Positions 8,544-17,524 are shown, counted from the stretch's first letter. The stretch: DNA of 64,000 nt from Mycolicibacter heraklionensis (GCF_019645815.1 NZ_CP080997.1:4034880-4098879); one strand, 5' to 3'. Notes: a model not told the origin generated them from the sequence alone. Numbers and translations: made by a program.

Positions 8544-9764
8544 GTGGAGAGTCAGGTCGACGACATCGCTGCCGCACTCGACAAGCCGGCCGACTACTTG
8601 AAGAACCCCTACCCGTACTTCCAGAGCAAGCGCGGCGGACCCGGGGTCTTTCCGGGAACGGTCATGGACTACTCCAAGACCCCGGCATCGCTGCGGCCCA
8701 AAACTCCGTTCGCCGCGGTCTCTTTCGAGGCGGTGAACCAGGTCTTCCGCGACGCGGACTCGTTCAACTCGCACATTTACGACGTCACCATCGGCCTGTT
8801 CATCGGACCGACGATCCTGGCGATGGAGGGCGAGCCGCACCGCAAGCATCGCAACCTGGTCTCGTCGGCGTTCAAGCGGAGATCGCTGGTGCGCTGGGAG
8901 CCGGAGGTGGTCCGGCCGGTCTGCAACGCCCTGATCGATGAGTTCGTCGCCGACGGCACCGCCGATCTGGTGTCGGGGTTCACCTTCGAGTTCCCCACCC
9001 GGGTCATCTCCAGGCTGCTGGGCCTGCCCGAGGAGGATCTGCCGTGGTTTCGTCAGCGGGCGATCGAGCTGATCAGCTACACCGTCGACTACGAGCGGGC
9101 GTTCGCCGCCTCGGCGCAGCTGAAGGACTACTTCCTGGCCCAGATGGAGAAACGTAAGTCGCGGGCCACCGAAGACATCATCGGCGACCTGGTGACCGCG
9201 GAGGTGGACGGCGAAAAGCTCACCGACGAAGCCATCTTCTCGTTCCTTCGCCTGCTGCTGCCGGCCGGTCTGGAGACCACCTACCGGGCCACCAGCAACC
9301 TGCTGTACCTGCTGCTCACCCATCCCGAACAGTTCGCGGCGGTGCGCGCCGACCACGATCTGATCGGCGCCGCGATCGAGGAGGGGCTGCGCTACGAGAC
9401 TCCGCTGACCACGGTGCAGCGCACCGCCATCCGCGACACCGCGGTGGCCGGCGTCGAGATTCCCGCCGGCGCCGTCGTCGATGTCTGCATCGGGTCGGCC
9501 AACCGTGACGAGGCCCGGTGGGAACGCCCGGAGGAGTTCGACATCTTCCGCAAGTGGATTCCGCACATCACGTTCGCCGCGGGCGAGCACACCTGCATGG
9601 GACTGCATCTGGCCCGCATGGAGATGCGGGTCGCGATGGAATGCCTACTGGACCGGCTCGGCGAGATCACCCTGGTCACCGACGGCAACCCGCACATCTA
9701 CGGGCAGCCGTTCCGCTCCCCCCGTTCGCTGCCGGTGACGTTCACCAGCAAGAGATCTGCCTGA
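8544..9764 (+). CDS. Cytochrome P450
   Basis: A GTG start at 8544 after GGGAGA gives 406 residues. The I-helix motif is LPAGLETTYR, the K-helix ExxR is EEGLRYE, and the heme loop is FAAGEHTCMGLHLAR with C351 as ligand. It is clearly different from the neighbouring P450 at 7190 and has a shorter, CYP-class-I-like architecture. It presumably hydroxylates an intermediate of the local catabolic pathway. It has its own operator-bearing promoter region (palindrome 8498-8516), so it is likely controlled separately from the SDR/P450 pair upstream. It ends at a strong bidirectional terminator shared with the convergent ALDH. Confidence 0.9.
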   Translation: MESQVDDIAAALDKPADYLKNPYPYFQSKRGGPGVFPGTVMDYSKTPASLRPKTPFAAVSFEAVNQVFRDADSFNSHIYDVTIGLFIGPTILAMEGEPHRKHRNLVSSAFKRRSLVRWEPEVVRPVCNALIDEFVADGTADLVSGFTFEFPTRVISRLLGLPEEDLPWFRQRAIELISYTVDYERAFAASAQLKDYFLAQMEKRKSRATEDIIGDLVTAEVDGEKLTDEAIFSFLRLLLPAGLETTYRATSNLLYLLLTHPEQFAAVRADHDLIGAAIEEGLRYETPLTTVQRTAIRDTAVAGVEIPAGAVVDVCIGSANRDEARWERPEEFDIFRKWIPHITFAAGEHTCMGLHLARMEMRVAMECLLDRLGEITLVTDGNPHIYGQPFRSPRSLPVTFTSKRSA

Positions 9765-9779
9765 GTTCGGAAGACCTGC

Positions 9780-9835
9780 CGAGTGTGCGGTTTGGTAGGC
9801 GACACGCCTCACTGGCCCACCAAACCGCACACTCG
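9780..9835. terminator. Bidirectional terminator, 17-bp perfect stem
   Basis: The arms CGAGTGTGCGGTTTGGT (9780-9796) and its exact complement (9819-9835) enclose a 22-nt loop. The hairpin sits between the convergent stops at 9764 and 9841 and fits a GC-rich, U-tract-free mycobacterial terminator. Confidence 0.8.
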
Positions 9836-9840
9836 ACGCG

Positions 9841-11379
9841 TCAATGTCCCCCGCGAGGCTCGCGGTAGGCGATCGTCTTGGTCTCCAGATACTGCGCGAA
9901 CCCCTCGATCCCGCACTGCCTGCCCCAGCCACTGCTCTTGTAGCCGCCGAACGGGGCATCGGCCCCGTAGTACATGCCACCGTTGACGCCGACCGCGCCG
10001 GTCCGGATCCGGCGAGCCACTTCCAGTGCCCGGTCGTTCGACGCCGAGACCACCGCACCGGCCAGCCCGTAGGCGCTGTCGTTGGCGATGCGCACCGCCT
10101 CGTCGTCGTCGCCGAACGGCAGTATCACCACCACCGGCCCGAACACTTCCTCCCTGGCGATGGCCGTGCCGTTGTCGACCCCGACGATCACCGTCGGCTG
10201 CACGTAGTGCCCGCCCACCAGCTCTGCCGGAAGACCGTCGACTTCCCCACCACCGGTGGTGATTTCGGCACCGTCTTGCCGGGCCTGCGCGTAGGCGTCG
10301 AGCACACGCCGCTTCTGCGCGGCGCTGATCAGCGGGCCGACCAGGGTCTGCGGCAGCGCCGGGTCGCCCACGGTGACCGCAGCGAAGGCCGCGGTGACCG
10401 CAGCGACCAACTCCTCGAACATGCTGGTGTGCACCAGCATCCGGGTGGTGGCCGCGCAGGCCTGCCCGGCGTGCACGCACACCCCCACCGCGCCGGGGAT
10501 CACCTTGGCGGGGTCGGCGTCGTCGAGCACGATCAGCGCCGACTTGCCGCCCAGCTCCAGAAAGGTCCGCTTCATGGTGTCGGAGCTGTTGCGGGCCAGC
10601 AGCTTGCCGACCGTGGTGGACCCGGTGAACGAGATCATGTCGACCCGGGGGTCGGTGCCAAGCAGTCCGGCGACCTCGTTGGACGGCGTGGGCACCACAT
10701 TGACCACCCCGGCGGGGATGTCGGTGTGCTCGGCGATCAGGCGCCCCAACCGGGTGGCGTTCCACGGGGTGTTCGGGTCGGGCTTGAGGACCACGGTGTT
10801 GCCGGCCGCCAGGGCCGGCCCCAGCTTGTTGAGGATCACCTCGATGGGAAAATTGGACGGCGTGATCGCCGCAACCACACCGACCGGCTCCTTGACGACG
10901 GTGCGGACGTTGCGGTCGCCGAACAGTCCGCCGCCGTCGAGTGGCCGCTCCCACTCGAATTCATCGATCAACCGTCCCGGGTAGCGCAGCCCGTCGGCGA
11001 GCGGCCAATCCAGCTGCGCCAGTTGGGTCGTCATCACCGGGCACCCGACTTCGGCGATCAGCTCGGTACGCAGCTGTTCCTTCTCGGACTCCAGCGCCGA
11101 CTGCAGTTGCACCAGGCAGCGCTTGCGCAGCGCGCGGTTGGTCGACCAATCGGTGTCATCGAACGCCCGCCGGGCCGCACCGATCGCCTCCTGCATGTCG
11201 CTCTTGCCCGCGGCCGCGGTGGTCCCCAACCGCCGCCCGGTGGCCGGGCTGACATTGTCGAACTCGGCACCCGAGGCCGCTGCCACCAGCTTGCCGTCGA
11301 TCAGCATGCGCGGCTCCGCCGCCGCGGCGGCCCTTTCACCGATCTCAACGCTGCTGGCCTGCCGTCCGACGTTGCTCAC
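9841..11379 (-). CDS. Aldehyde dehydrogenase
   Basis: The 512-residue protein belongs to the classical ALDH superfamily. The oxyanion Asn lies in TPSNFPIE, the general base is E275 in FLELGGKSA, and the nucleophile is C308 in HAGQACAATTR. The late motifs EEVFGPVVVILPF and PFGGYKSSGWGRQCG are intact. It is longer at the N-terminus than the ALDH at 3993 and is not a close paralogue of it. It likely oxidises an aldehyde arising from P450 or alcohol oxidation to the acid. It is divergent from the CoA-transferase operon at 11484, and the intervening region carries one of the TACTGTA-type sites, so both are probably co-regulated. Confidence 0.9.
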   Translation of the reverse strand: MSNVGRQASSVEIGERAAAAAEPRMLIDGKLVAAASGAEFDNVSPATGRRLGTTAAAGKSDMQEAIGAARRAFDDTDWSTNRALRKRCLVQLQSALESEKEQLRTELIAEVGCPVMTTQLAQLDWPLADGLRYPGRLIDEFEWERPLDGGGLFGDRNVRTVVKEPVGVVAAITPSNFPIEVILNKLGPALAAGNTVVLKPDPNTPWNATRLGRLIAEHTDIPAGVVNVVPTPSNEVAGLLGTDPRVDMISFTGSTTVGKLLARNSSDTMKRTFLELGGKSALIVLDDADPAKVIPGAVGVCVHAGQACAATTRMLVHTSMFEELVAAVTAAFAAVTVGDPALPQTLVGPLISAAQKRRVLDAYAQARQDGAEITTGGGEVDGLPAELVGGHYVQPTVIVGVDNGTAIAREEVFGPVVVILPFGDDDEAVRIANDSAYGLAGAVVSASNDRALEVARRIRTGAVGVNGGMYYGADAPFGGYKSSGWGRQCGIEGFAQYLETKTIAYREPRGGH

Positions 11380-11399
11380 CTCGCCCCTTTCGGATGCCC

Positions 11400-11418
11400 A
11401 ACCGTAAACATTACAGTA
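11400..11418. promoter_or_regulatory. TACTGTA-type operator (site 2)
   Basis: AACCGTAAA-C-ATTACAGTA has a perfect right half-site and 6 of 9 matches in the left half relative to the palindrome at 8498. It lies between the divergent ALDH (start 11379) and CoA-transferase (start 11484). Confidence 0.55.
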
Positions 11419-11483
11419 GAATACTCTAGTTGGTTCTCCAGGGGTTCAGACGGCGGCAGGAGCGCGCTGAGTTGATCAGGGTC

Positions 11484-12698
11484 ATGGACGGTTTCCGGGT
11501 GCTGGAAGTCGCGCAATTCACCTTCGTGCCGGCCGCCGGGGCGATCCTTGCCGATTGGGGCGCCGACGTCATCAAGGTCGAGCACCCGGTGCGGGGCGAC
11601 ACCCAGCGCGGGTTCATCCGGATGGGTGGTTTCGAACTCAACCCCGACCGTCATCCGCTGATCGAGCATCCCAATCGGGGCAAGCGCAGCGTCGGGATCG
11701 ATGTCTCGACTTCCGGTGGGCAGCAGGTGCTTTACGAACTGGCTGCCACGGCCGACGTGTTCTTGACGAACTATCTGCCGCGGGCACGGCAGAAGAACAA
11801 GTTCGATGTCGAGCACATCCGCGCCGCCAATCCCAACATCGTCTACGCCCGCGGCAGCGCCTACGGCGACAAGGGCCCCGAACGCGACATCGGCGGCTTC
11901 GACGGCACCGCCTTCTGGACCCGCAGCGGGGTCGGCCACGCACTGAGCCCCGAGGAACTGGGCGCGCCGCTGTCCCAGGGCATTCCCGCATTCGGCGACT
12001 CGATCGGCGGGATGAACATCGCCGGCGGGATCGCCGCTGCGCTACTGCATCGTGAACGCACCGGCGAGGCGCTTGAGGTCGACGTGTCGTTGCTGTCCAC
12101 CGCGTGGTGGGCCGCTGGTGCCAGCGTGACGCAGGGCATGGACACCGGCGAAGCCATGCGGGCGATGATGCCGGAATCCGACGGTTCGGTGGGCAACCCG
12201 TTCCTGGGCAATTACACGACCTCCGACGGCGGCACCATCAACCTGTGCATCGTCAGCCCGACCGGCTACATCCGAGACACCTTCGAGCATCTGGGGATTC
12301 CCGAGGCCGCCGACGACCCGCGCTTCGCCGAGGTGCTGCCGCTGATGCAGAACGCCGAGGCGGCCAGCGCACTGATCGTCGCCGCGATCGGCGCTAAGCC
12401 GTTCGAGTACTGGCGTCACCACCTCAAGACCATGAAGGGCCAGTGGGCGCCGTTCCAGAGCCTGGTCGATCTGGGCTCCGACGAGCAGGCCATCGCCAAC
12501 GACATGATCGTTGAGGTGGAACCCGGCGACGGCGGACCGCCGTTCAAGGTGGTCCGCGGGCCGGTTCAGTTCAACCACGAGCCGCTGGAGACCACGCGTG
12601 CCCCCCAAGCCTCCGAGCACACCGAGATCATCCTGATGGAACTCGGGATGGATTGGGACCGCATCGAAAAGCTCAAAGAGTCCGGTGACATTGCCTAG
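11484..12698 (+). CDS. Class III CoA-transferase (CaiB/BaiF family)
   Basis: I use the ATG at 11484 (MDGFRVLEVAQF), because the family starts at this point and the upstream codons carry no homology; this gives 404 residues. Family blocks visible are LADWGADVIKVEHPVRGD, a KRSVGIDVSTSGG strand, YARGSAYGDKGP and the FGDSIGGMNIAGGI segment that contains the candidate catalytic Asp. It transfers CoA between acyl donors and acids without ATP, so it offers a route of activation parallel to the FadD ligases. It is the first gene of an operon with DUF35, thiolase-like and amidohydrolase genes. Confidence 0.85.
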   Translation: MDGFRVLEVAQFTFVPAAGAILADWGADVIKVEHPVRGDTQRGFIRMGGFELNPDRHPLIEHPNRGKRSVGIDVSTSGGQQVLYELAATADVFLTNYLPRARQKNKFDVEHIRAANPNIVYARGSAYGDKGPERDIGGFDGTAFWTRSGVGHALSPEELGAPLSQGIPAFGDSIGGMNIAGGIAAALLHRERTGEALEVDVSLLSTAWWAAGASVTQGMDTGEAMRAMMPESDGSVGNPFLGNYTTSDGGTINLCIVSPTGYIRDTFEHLGIPEAADDPRFAEVLPLMQNAEAASALIVAAIGAKPFEYWRHHLKTMKGQWAPFQSLVDLGSDEQAIANDMIVEVEPGDGGPPFKVVRGPVQFNHEPLETTRAPQASEHTEIILMELGMDWDRIEKLKESGDIA

Positions 12699-12749
12699 CT
12701 CTGCCCGCGCAAGAGACAACACGTCGATCTAAACAACTCAGGAGGATCC

Positions 12750-13181
12750 ATGCAGACGGCACTCGCACCCGACATATCGACGTGGCCGGACGAGAACCCG
12801 CAGCTGATCGGCAGCCGCTGCGGCGCCTGTGACGCCACGGTATTCCCGGCCCAGCCGCGCTGCCCGAGCTGCAGCGGCGACCAGATGTGCCAGGAGCTGC
12901 TGCCGCGCACCGGCACCCTGGTGGCCTGGACCACCCAGGGCTTTCCACCCGGAGCCCCGTATCTGGGCCCCACCGGCAAGGACTTCGTGCCGTTCGGTGT
13001 CGGCCTGGTGCAGCTCGGCGACGTCATCCGCGTCGAAGGTCGCCTCACCGAGAACGACCCCGACAAGCTGGAATTCGGCATGCCGGTGGAGTTGGTCATG
13101 GTGCCCTTCACCTCCGACGCCGACGGCAACGACGTCATCACCTTCGCCTTCCGGCCGGTATCGGAGACCGCGATCCCATGA
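12750..13181 (+). CDS. DUF35 OB-fold protein with zinc ribbon
   Basis: The ATG at 12750 follows a strong AGGAGG site. The 143-residue protein has an N-terminal rubredoxin-like zinc ribbon (C24-x2-C27 and C38-x2-C41) followed by a DUF35 OB-fold (GTLVAWTTQGF, PFGVGLVQLGDVIRVEGRL). DUF35 proteins are partners of thiolase-like or lipid-transfer (Ltp) proteins and of acyl-CoA hydratase/aldolase complexes in steroid side-chain degradation. Here it overlaps the thiolase-like gene by ATGA, indicating a stoichiometric complex. It is assumed to be cytoplasmic. Confidence 0.85.
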   Translation: MQTALAPDISTWPDENPQLIGSRCGACDATVFPAQPRCPSCSGDQMCQELLPRTGTLVAWTTQGFPPGAPYLGPTGKDFVPFGVGLVQLGDVIRVEGRLTENDPDKLEFGMPVELVMVPFTSDADGNDVITFAFRPVSETAIP

Positions 13182-14326
13182 CTCATGACGTAGCGATCAT
13201 CGGCGTCGGCCTGCACCCGTTCGGCCGATTCGAGGGCAAGTCCGCGATGGCGATGGGGGTCGACGCCATCTTCGCCGCGGTCGCCGACGCGCGCGTGGAC
13301 TGGAAGGACATCGGGGCCGCGACCGGCGGCAGCTGGACGGTGGCCAACCCGGACGCGATCGTCGGGATGGTCGGACTGTCGGGCATCCCGTTCACCAACG
13401 TGTTCAACGCATGTGCCACCGCGGCCAGCGCGGCCAAGGTCTGCGCGGACGGTATCCGGTTGGGCGACTACGACATCGGCATCGCCGTCGGCCTGGACAA
13501 GCACCCGCGCGGGGCGTTCACCGAAGACCCGGCTCTGGTCGGGATGCCGCGTTGGTACGCCGAGAACGGCCAGTACCTGACCACCCAGTTCTTCGGCATG
13601 AAGGCGAATCGCTATCTGCACGATCACGGTATCTCCCAGCAGACGCTGGCCAGGGTCGCGGCGAAGAACTTCCGCAACGGCGCGTTGAACCCGAACGCGT
13701 TCCGGCGCAAGCCGATCTCCGAGGAGGAGATCCTGGGATCGACAATGCTGAACTACCCGCTGACCCAGTACATGTTCTGCGCGCCCGACGAGGGCGCTGC
13801 GGCGGTGGTGATGTGCCGCGCCGACATCGCGCACCGCTACACCGACAAGCCGGTGTATCTGCGCGCGGTGGAGGTCCGCACCCGGCGCTACGGCGCGTAC
13901 GAGGTGAACACCACCTTCGCCCCGGTCACCGAAGACGTGGCGCCCACGGTCTACGCGGCCCGCGCCGCGTTTGAAAAGTCCGGTGTCGCACCCGAAGACG
14001 TCGACGTCATCCAGTTGCAGGACACCGACGCCGGCGCCGAGATCATCCACATGGCCGAGTGCGGCTTCTGCGCCGACGGCGACCAGGAGAAGCTGCTCGC
14101 CGACGGGGCGACCGAGATCACCGGGTCGCTGCCGGTCAACACCGACGGCGGGCTGATCGCCAACGGCGAGCCGATCGGCGCGTCGGGGCTGCGCCAGATC
14201 CACGAGCTGGTGCGCCAGCTGCGCGGCGAAGCCGGCGACCGCCAGGTGCCCGGGGAGCCGAAGGTCGGGTTCGCTCAGCTCTACGGCGCGCCCGGCACCG
14301 CGGCCGCCACCATCCTGACCACCTGA
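13178..14326 (+). CDS. Thiolase-like lipid-transfer protein (Ltp-type, possible retro-aldolase)
   Basis: The start is the ATG at 13178 in an ATGA overlap; 382 residues. The fold is that of SCP2-type thiolases (VAIIGVGLHPFGRFEG, FNACATAASAAKV, QLQDTDAGAEIIHMAE, GSLPVNTDGGLIANGEPIGASG). C79 sits at the usual nucleophile position, but the conserved His of the thiolase GHP motif is replaced (GEP) and the second catalytic Cys is replaced by a YGAPG segment. That pattern resembles Ltp2-like aldolases that work with a DUF35 partner rather than true thiolases. It is inferred to cleave a side-chain beta-hydroxyacyl-CoA with the DUF35 protein at 12750. Confidence 0.8.
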   Translation: MTHDVAIIGVGLHPFGRFEGKSAMAMGVDAIFAAVADARVDWKDIGAATGGSWTVANPDAIVGMVGLSGIPFTNVFNACATAASAAKVCADGIRLGDYDIGIAVGLDKHPRGAFTEDPALVGMPRWYAENGQYLTTQFFGMKANRYLHDHGISQQTLARVAAKNFRNGALNPNAFRRKPISEEEILGSTMLNYPLTQYMFCAPDEGAAAVVMCRADIAHRYTDKPVYLRAVEVRTRRYGAYEVNTTFAPVTEDVAPTVYAARAAFEKSGVAPEDVDVIQLQDTDAGAEIIHMAECGFCADGDQEKLLADGATEITGSLPVNTDGGLIANGEPIGASGLRQIHELVRQLRGEAGDRQVPGEPKVGFAQLYGAPGTAAATILTT

Positions 14327-14336
14327 TTCCCATGCC

Positions 14337-14392
14337 GAGCAGACGCAAAAGCCCCCCAAATGCCCTCGTTCTAGGGGCTTTTGCGTCTGCTC
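14337..14392. terminator. Terminator hairpin, 19-bp perfect stem
   Basis: GAGCAGACGCAAAAGCCCC (14337-14355) pairs exactly with 14374-14392 around an 18-nt loop. It separates two co-directional genes (stop 14326, start 14414), so it should attenuate transcription into the amidohydrolase gene. Confidence 0.7.
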
Positions 14393-14413
14393 GCGGTAAG
14401 AAAGGAGCGCTCC

Positions 14414-15643
14414 ATGAGCCAGTTCCGTGACGCACCGATCTTCGATGCCGACCAACACATGTACGAAACCCCCGAGTCGCTGACCAAGTACCTCCCGGAG
14501 AAGTATTCGCGGGCGGTGCAATTCGCCCAGATCGGCCGCCAGACCCGGATCATCATCAACAACCATGTCAGCGACTTCATCCCCAACCCCACCTTCGAGC
14601 GGGTCGCCGCGCCGGGTGCACACGAGAAGTTCTTCGCGGGGGAGAACACCGAGGGCCTGACCTTGCGCGAGATGCAGGGCCCGGCCATCGAGGCGCCGGC
14701 GGCCACCCGCAACCCCGCCGACCGGGTCGCCGAACTGGACCGCCAGGGCGTCACCGAGGCGCTGAACTACCCCACGCTGGCCAGCCTGGTCGAGCACTCC
14801 AGCGCCGACGACCCGGAGCTCACGCTGGCCATCATTCACGCGCTCAACCAGTGGATGGCCGAGCACTGGACCTACAACTACCGCGGCCGGGTGTTCTCCA
14901 CACCGATCATCAACCTCTCCGAGGTCGACGGCGCGCAGCGAGAACTGGAGTACATCCTCGGCCAGGGTGCCGCGGTGGCGCTGATCAAACCCGGCCCGGT
15001 CAAGGGCATCCGCGGTTGGCGCTCGCCGGCACTGCCGGAGTTCGACCCGTTCTGGCGCGATGTGCAGGCCGCGGGCCTACCCATCGTGCTGCACGCCAGC
15101 TTCCCGCCGCTCGATGACTACGTCGGCCGGTGGGAGCCACCGTACACGCAGAACTTCATGGCGCAGAGCGCCTTCCGCTGGATGGTGTTGGGCCACCGCG
15201 AGATCGCCGACATGATCACCAGCCTGATCTGCCACGGCACCCTGACCCGATTCCCCAAGCTGCGCATCGCCAGCGTGGAGAACGGCAGCTCGTGGATCCG
15301 GCCGCTCTTCGATGACTTCGGCGACCTTTACAAGAAGATGCCGCAGAACTTCCCGGAGCATCCACATGACGTGTTCCGGCGCAACATCTGGGTCAGCCCG
15401 TTCTGGGAGGGCGCCGTCTCCGATGTCGTGGACACCGTCGGCTGGGACAAGGTGCTGTTCGGGTCGGACTATCCGCACCCCGAGGGCCTGGCCGAGCCGA
15501 AGGGATTCTGGAAGTACGCCGAGGGCATGGATGTGCGGCGCACCTACGACTTCATGGGCGACAACGCCCGCCGGTTCATGGGACTGCCGATCGCGAACCC
15601 GGATTCGGCGGCCAGCAAGCCGCCGGCGCTCGCCGACGCCTAG
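14414..15643 (+). CDS. Amidohydrolase-2 family protein
   Basis: The ATG at 14414 follows AAAGGAGC; 409 residues. The metal-site motif near the N-terminus is FDADQHMYE and the distal one is LFGSDYPHPEG, as in PF04909 metal-dependent hydrolases and decarboxylases. The HALNQWMAEHWTYNY and IKPGPVKGIRGWRSPALPEFDPFW blocks are shared with the paralogue at 53857. It probably hydrolyses or decarboxylates a ring or side-chain intermediate; the actual reaction is unknown. It follows the Ltp gene but is separated from it by a strong hairpin. Confidence 0.85.
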   Translation: MSQFRDAPIFDADQHMYETPESLTKYLPEKYSRAVQFAQIGRQTRIIINNHVSDFIPNPTFERVAAPGAHEKFFAGENTEGLTLREMQGPAIEAPAATRNPADRVAELDRQGVTEALNYPTLASLVEHSSADDPELTLAIIHALNQWMAEHWTYNYRGRVFSTPIINLSEVDGAQRELEYILGQGAAVALIKPGPVKGIRGWRSPALPEFDPFWRDVQAAGLPIVLHASFPPLDDYVGRWEPPYTQNFMAQSAFRWMVLGHREIADMITSLICHGTLTRFPKLRIASVENGSSWIRPLFDDFGDLYKKMPQNFPEHPHDVFRRNIWVSPFWEGAVSDVVDTVGWDKVLFGSDYPHPEGLAEPKGFWKYAEGMDVRRTYDFMGDNARRFMGLPIANPDSAASKPPALADA

Positions 15644-15706
15644 CGTTGACTCTGCGGTCAGGGCTGCGACACAACGCATTTCGCCGCCCTGACCGCAGAG
15701 TCAACG
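15644..15706. terminator. Bidirectional terminator, 21-bp perfect stem
   Basis: The left arm (15644-15664, beginning CGTTGACTCTGCGGTCAGGG) and right arm (15686-15706) are exact complements around a 21-nt loop. It lies between convergent stops at 15643 and 15712. The GTTGACTCTGCG core recurs in the hairpin at 61672. Confidence 0.8.
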
Positions 15707-15711
15707 CAGTG

Positions 15712-16470
15712 TCATTTCGGCGCGAAGCGCTGGCCGGCGTCCAGGCGGATGCACTGGCCGTTGAGCATCGGATTCTCAACGATGGCAGCCGCCAGCTTGG
15801 CGTACTCCTCGGGCCGGCCCAGCCGTTTCGGGAACGCCGCATCCTTGGTCAGCACCGCGGCGAACTCGTCGGGGATGCCCTCGGTGAGGCCCGTGGCGAA
15901 CAGGCTGGGAGCGATCGCCAGCACCCGGATGCCGACGCTGCCCAGATCGCGGGCCATCGTCAGGCACATCCCGGCGATCGCGGCCTTGGATGCCGTGTAG
16001 GCGACCTGCCCGATCTGGCCTTCGAAAGCCGCGATCGAGGACGTATTGATGATCACGCCGCGTTCGTCGTCTTCGGGCTCGTTGGTGCTCATGTGCCAGG
16101 CAGCGAGCCGGCTGACGTTGAAGGTCCCGACGACGTTGAGATCCTGGGTGCTGCGAAACGCCTCCAGGTCGTGCGGTCCGTCCCGATTGATCGTTCGTTG
16201 ACCGATACCGCCACCCGCTGTGGTGACCGCAATGTGCACCCCGCCCAACGCCTCGACTGCCTCGTTGAGTACCCGCTCGGTACCGGCGAAATCGGTGACG
16301 TCGGCTTCGAAGAAATGGCCGCCGATCGACTCGGCCACTTCCTTGCCCTTTGACTGCGGCCGGTCCAGGACTGCCACCTGGGCACCGCGTTTGGCCAACA
16401 GCTCCGCGGTCGCCTTGCCGAACCCGGATGCGCCACCAACGATGATCGCGCGCTTGTTTTCGATCTCCAC
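15712..16470 (-). CDS. SDR, 3-hydroxyacyl-CoA dehydrogenase type II-like
   Basis: The GTG at 16470 is chosen over that at 16476 because AAGGGGA then lies 6 nt upstream; the product is 252 residues. The nucleotide motif is GGASGFGKATAE, the active site has TSSIAAFEGQ and YTASKAA, and the C-terminal RPEEYAKLAAAIVENPMLNGQ block matches the HSD17B10/3-hydroxy-2-methylbutyryl-CoA dehydrogenase group. It would oxidise a 3-hydroxyacyl-CoA with NAD+. It is convergent with the amidohydrolase at 14414. Its 140-bp upstream region carries an operator-like palindrome. Confidence 0.85.
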   Translation of the reverse strand: MEIENKRAIIVGGASGFGKATAELLAKRGAQVAVLDRPQSKGKEVAESIGGHFFEADVTDFAGTERVLNEAVEALGGVHIAVTTAGGGIGQRTINRDGPHDLEAFRSTQDLNVVGTFNVSRLAAWHMSTNEPEDDERGVIINTSSIAAFEGQIGQVAYTASKAAIAGMCLTMARDLGSVGIRVLAIAPSLFATGLTEGIPDEFAAVLTKDAAFPKRLGRPEEYAKLAAAIVENPMLNGQCIRLDAGQRFAPK

Positions 16471-16522
16471 GAACACTCCCCTTGTTTGGATACGACGACC
16501 CGGGACCCGGTCCCGGCGCCTA

Positions 16523-16541
16523 TACTATAGCCATTCCCGTA
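16523..16541. promoter_or_regulatory. TACTGTA-type operator (site 3)
   Basis: TACTATAGC-C-ATTCCCGTA has the same half-site length and spacing as the palindrome at 8498 (6 of 9 and 7 of 9 matches). It lies about 50 bp upstream of the SDR start at 16470. Confidence 0.45.
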
Positions 16542-16614
16542 ATACATTCGGTATGACGGTACAGGGGTCACGGCCATCGAGCCGACGATGAGCTCGGACA
16601 GCCGCGTCAAGCGC

Positions 16615-17103
16615 TCAGTTCATGAACCGGCCGGCAGCCCGGGCCAGCACCGCGCGGACCCGCGGCGAGAGATAGACCGCGAATACTCCGTTGAAGATGT
16701 CCTCGCGCAGCCTGGTCAGCGTCGAGGTCTTGATTCGCCAGTCGCCGTCGACCTTCTCGTAGGTCTCGGTGTAATGGCTGTAGCCGCGCAGATTGACGCC
16801 GGGGCCGAACCGCACCACATCTTCCAGCGCCCACACCCCGTGCGCCGTGGTCGGCGAGTCGAGCTCAATATCGGGCGCGTGCACCTGATGCACTGTCGCC
16901 CTCGTGCTCAGGGTCTTTCGGATGAAGGCGACGAATTCGTCAGCGCCGGTGATGATTTTGCCGCCGGCCTTTGAGGTGTCGCTGACGAAATCATCGGTGA
17001 ACAGGGCACGCCAGGCCGCCCAGTCCTTGGTGTCCAGATAGCGGCAGTAGCGGGACTTCAGGCGTTTGATCGCCTCGATCTGCGCCGCGGCGTCGTCAGC
17101 CAT
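16615..17103 (-). CDS. SnoaL/NTF2-like protein
   Basis: The ATG at 17103 lies inside the end of the upstream DUF35 gene (8-bp overlap), giving 162 residues. The cone-shaped alpha+beta NTF2 fold is suggested by IEAIKRLKSRYCRYLDTKDW, ALFTDDFVSDTS, ATVHQVHAPDIEL and GYSHYTETYEKVDGDWRI. Proteins of this type act as small dehydratases, isomerases or hydratases on cyclic substrates, or as binding proteins. The K-S-R-Y-C-R-Y-L-D-T-K-D-W block is typical of SnoaL_4 members near steroid catabolic genes. Its role here is inferred only from fold and position after the Ltp/DUF35 pair. Confidence 0.75.
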   Translation of the reverse strand: MADDAAAQIEAIKRLKSRYCRYLDTKDWAAWRALFTDDFVSDTSKAGGKIITGADEFVAFIRKTLSTRATVHQVHAPDIELDSPTTAHGVWALEDVVRFGPGVNLRGYSHYTETYEKVDGDWRIKTSTLTRLREDIFNGVFAVYLSPRVRAVLARAAGRFMN

Positions 17104-17518
17104 GATCCGGAGCCGGTTCGTAGCGCAGCATCGTGACGTCGTGTTCCGGATAGTCGCAGAACACCGGCTGCACCCGCATCCCCACCACCAGATCAGCGGG
17201 ATCGACGTTGACCAGTTCGGTGGAGAACCGCGGGCCCTCATCCCATTCGACGATCGCCAGCAGTTGCGGCACCGCGTCGGCGAAATGCGGGCCGACCGGG
17301 CGGCGAGCCACCGTGAAGGAGTACAGGGTGCCCATCCCGGAGATCTCGCGCCATTCCAGATCGTCGGCCAGCGTGCGCGGCGCGCGGACCCGCGGATAGA
17401 ACACGTAGCTCTCGGTCGACGGCGAGTACTGGATGACGATGCGGTGCTGCGCCAGCGCATCCCAGAACGGAGCGGTGGTGGGCGTCTTGACGGGCATCGG
17501 CCGTTCAAAGGTGATCAT
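17096..17518 (-). CDS. DUF35-like OB-fold protein without zinc-ribbon cysteines
   Basis: The 140-residue protein has a DUF35 layout (TAPFWDALAQHRIVIQYS at the start, then GMGTLYSFTVARRPVGP and PQLLAIVEWDEGPRFSTEL, NVDPADLVVGMRVQPVF). The ribbon region, which usually contains two CxxC pairs, reads YVFYPRVRAPRT and has no cysteines. The OB-fold domain is complete. It overlaps the SnoaL gene and follows the Ltp-like gene at 17525 by 6 bp, so it is probably the partner of that protein. Loss of the zinc site distinguishes it from the DUF35 protein at 12750. Confidence 0.8.
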   Translation of the reverse strand: MITFERPMPVKTPTTAPFWDALAQHRIVIQYSPSTESYVFYPRVRAPRTLADDLEWREISGMGTLYSFTVARRPVGPHFADAVPQLLAIVEWDEGPRFSTELVNVDPADLVVGMRVQPVFCDYPEHDVTMLRYEPAPDHG

Positions 17519-17524
17519 CGGTGC

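Noticed and set aside
9844..11475. 543-codon open frame on the plus strand
   Set aside because: It is antisense to the ALDH with intact catalytic residues, and its His/Gly/Arg-rich translation is typical of a shadow frame.
12695..14866. 723-codon open frame on the minus strand
   Set aside because: It runs antisense across the DUF35, thiolase-like and amidohydrolase genes, which have strong motifs; its own translation has no recognisable domain and is a high-GC artefact.
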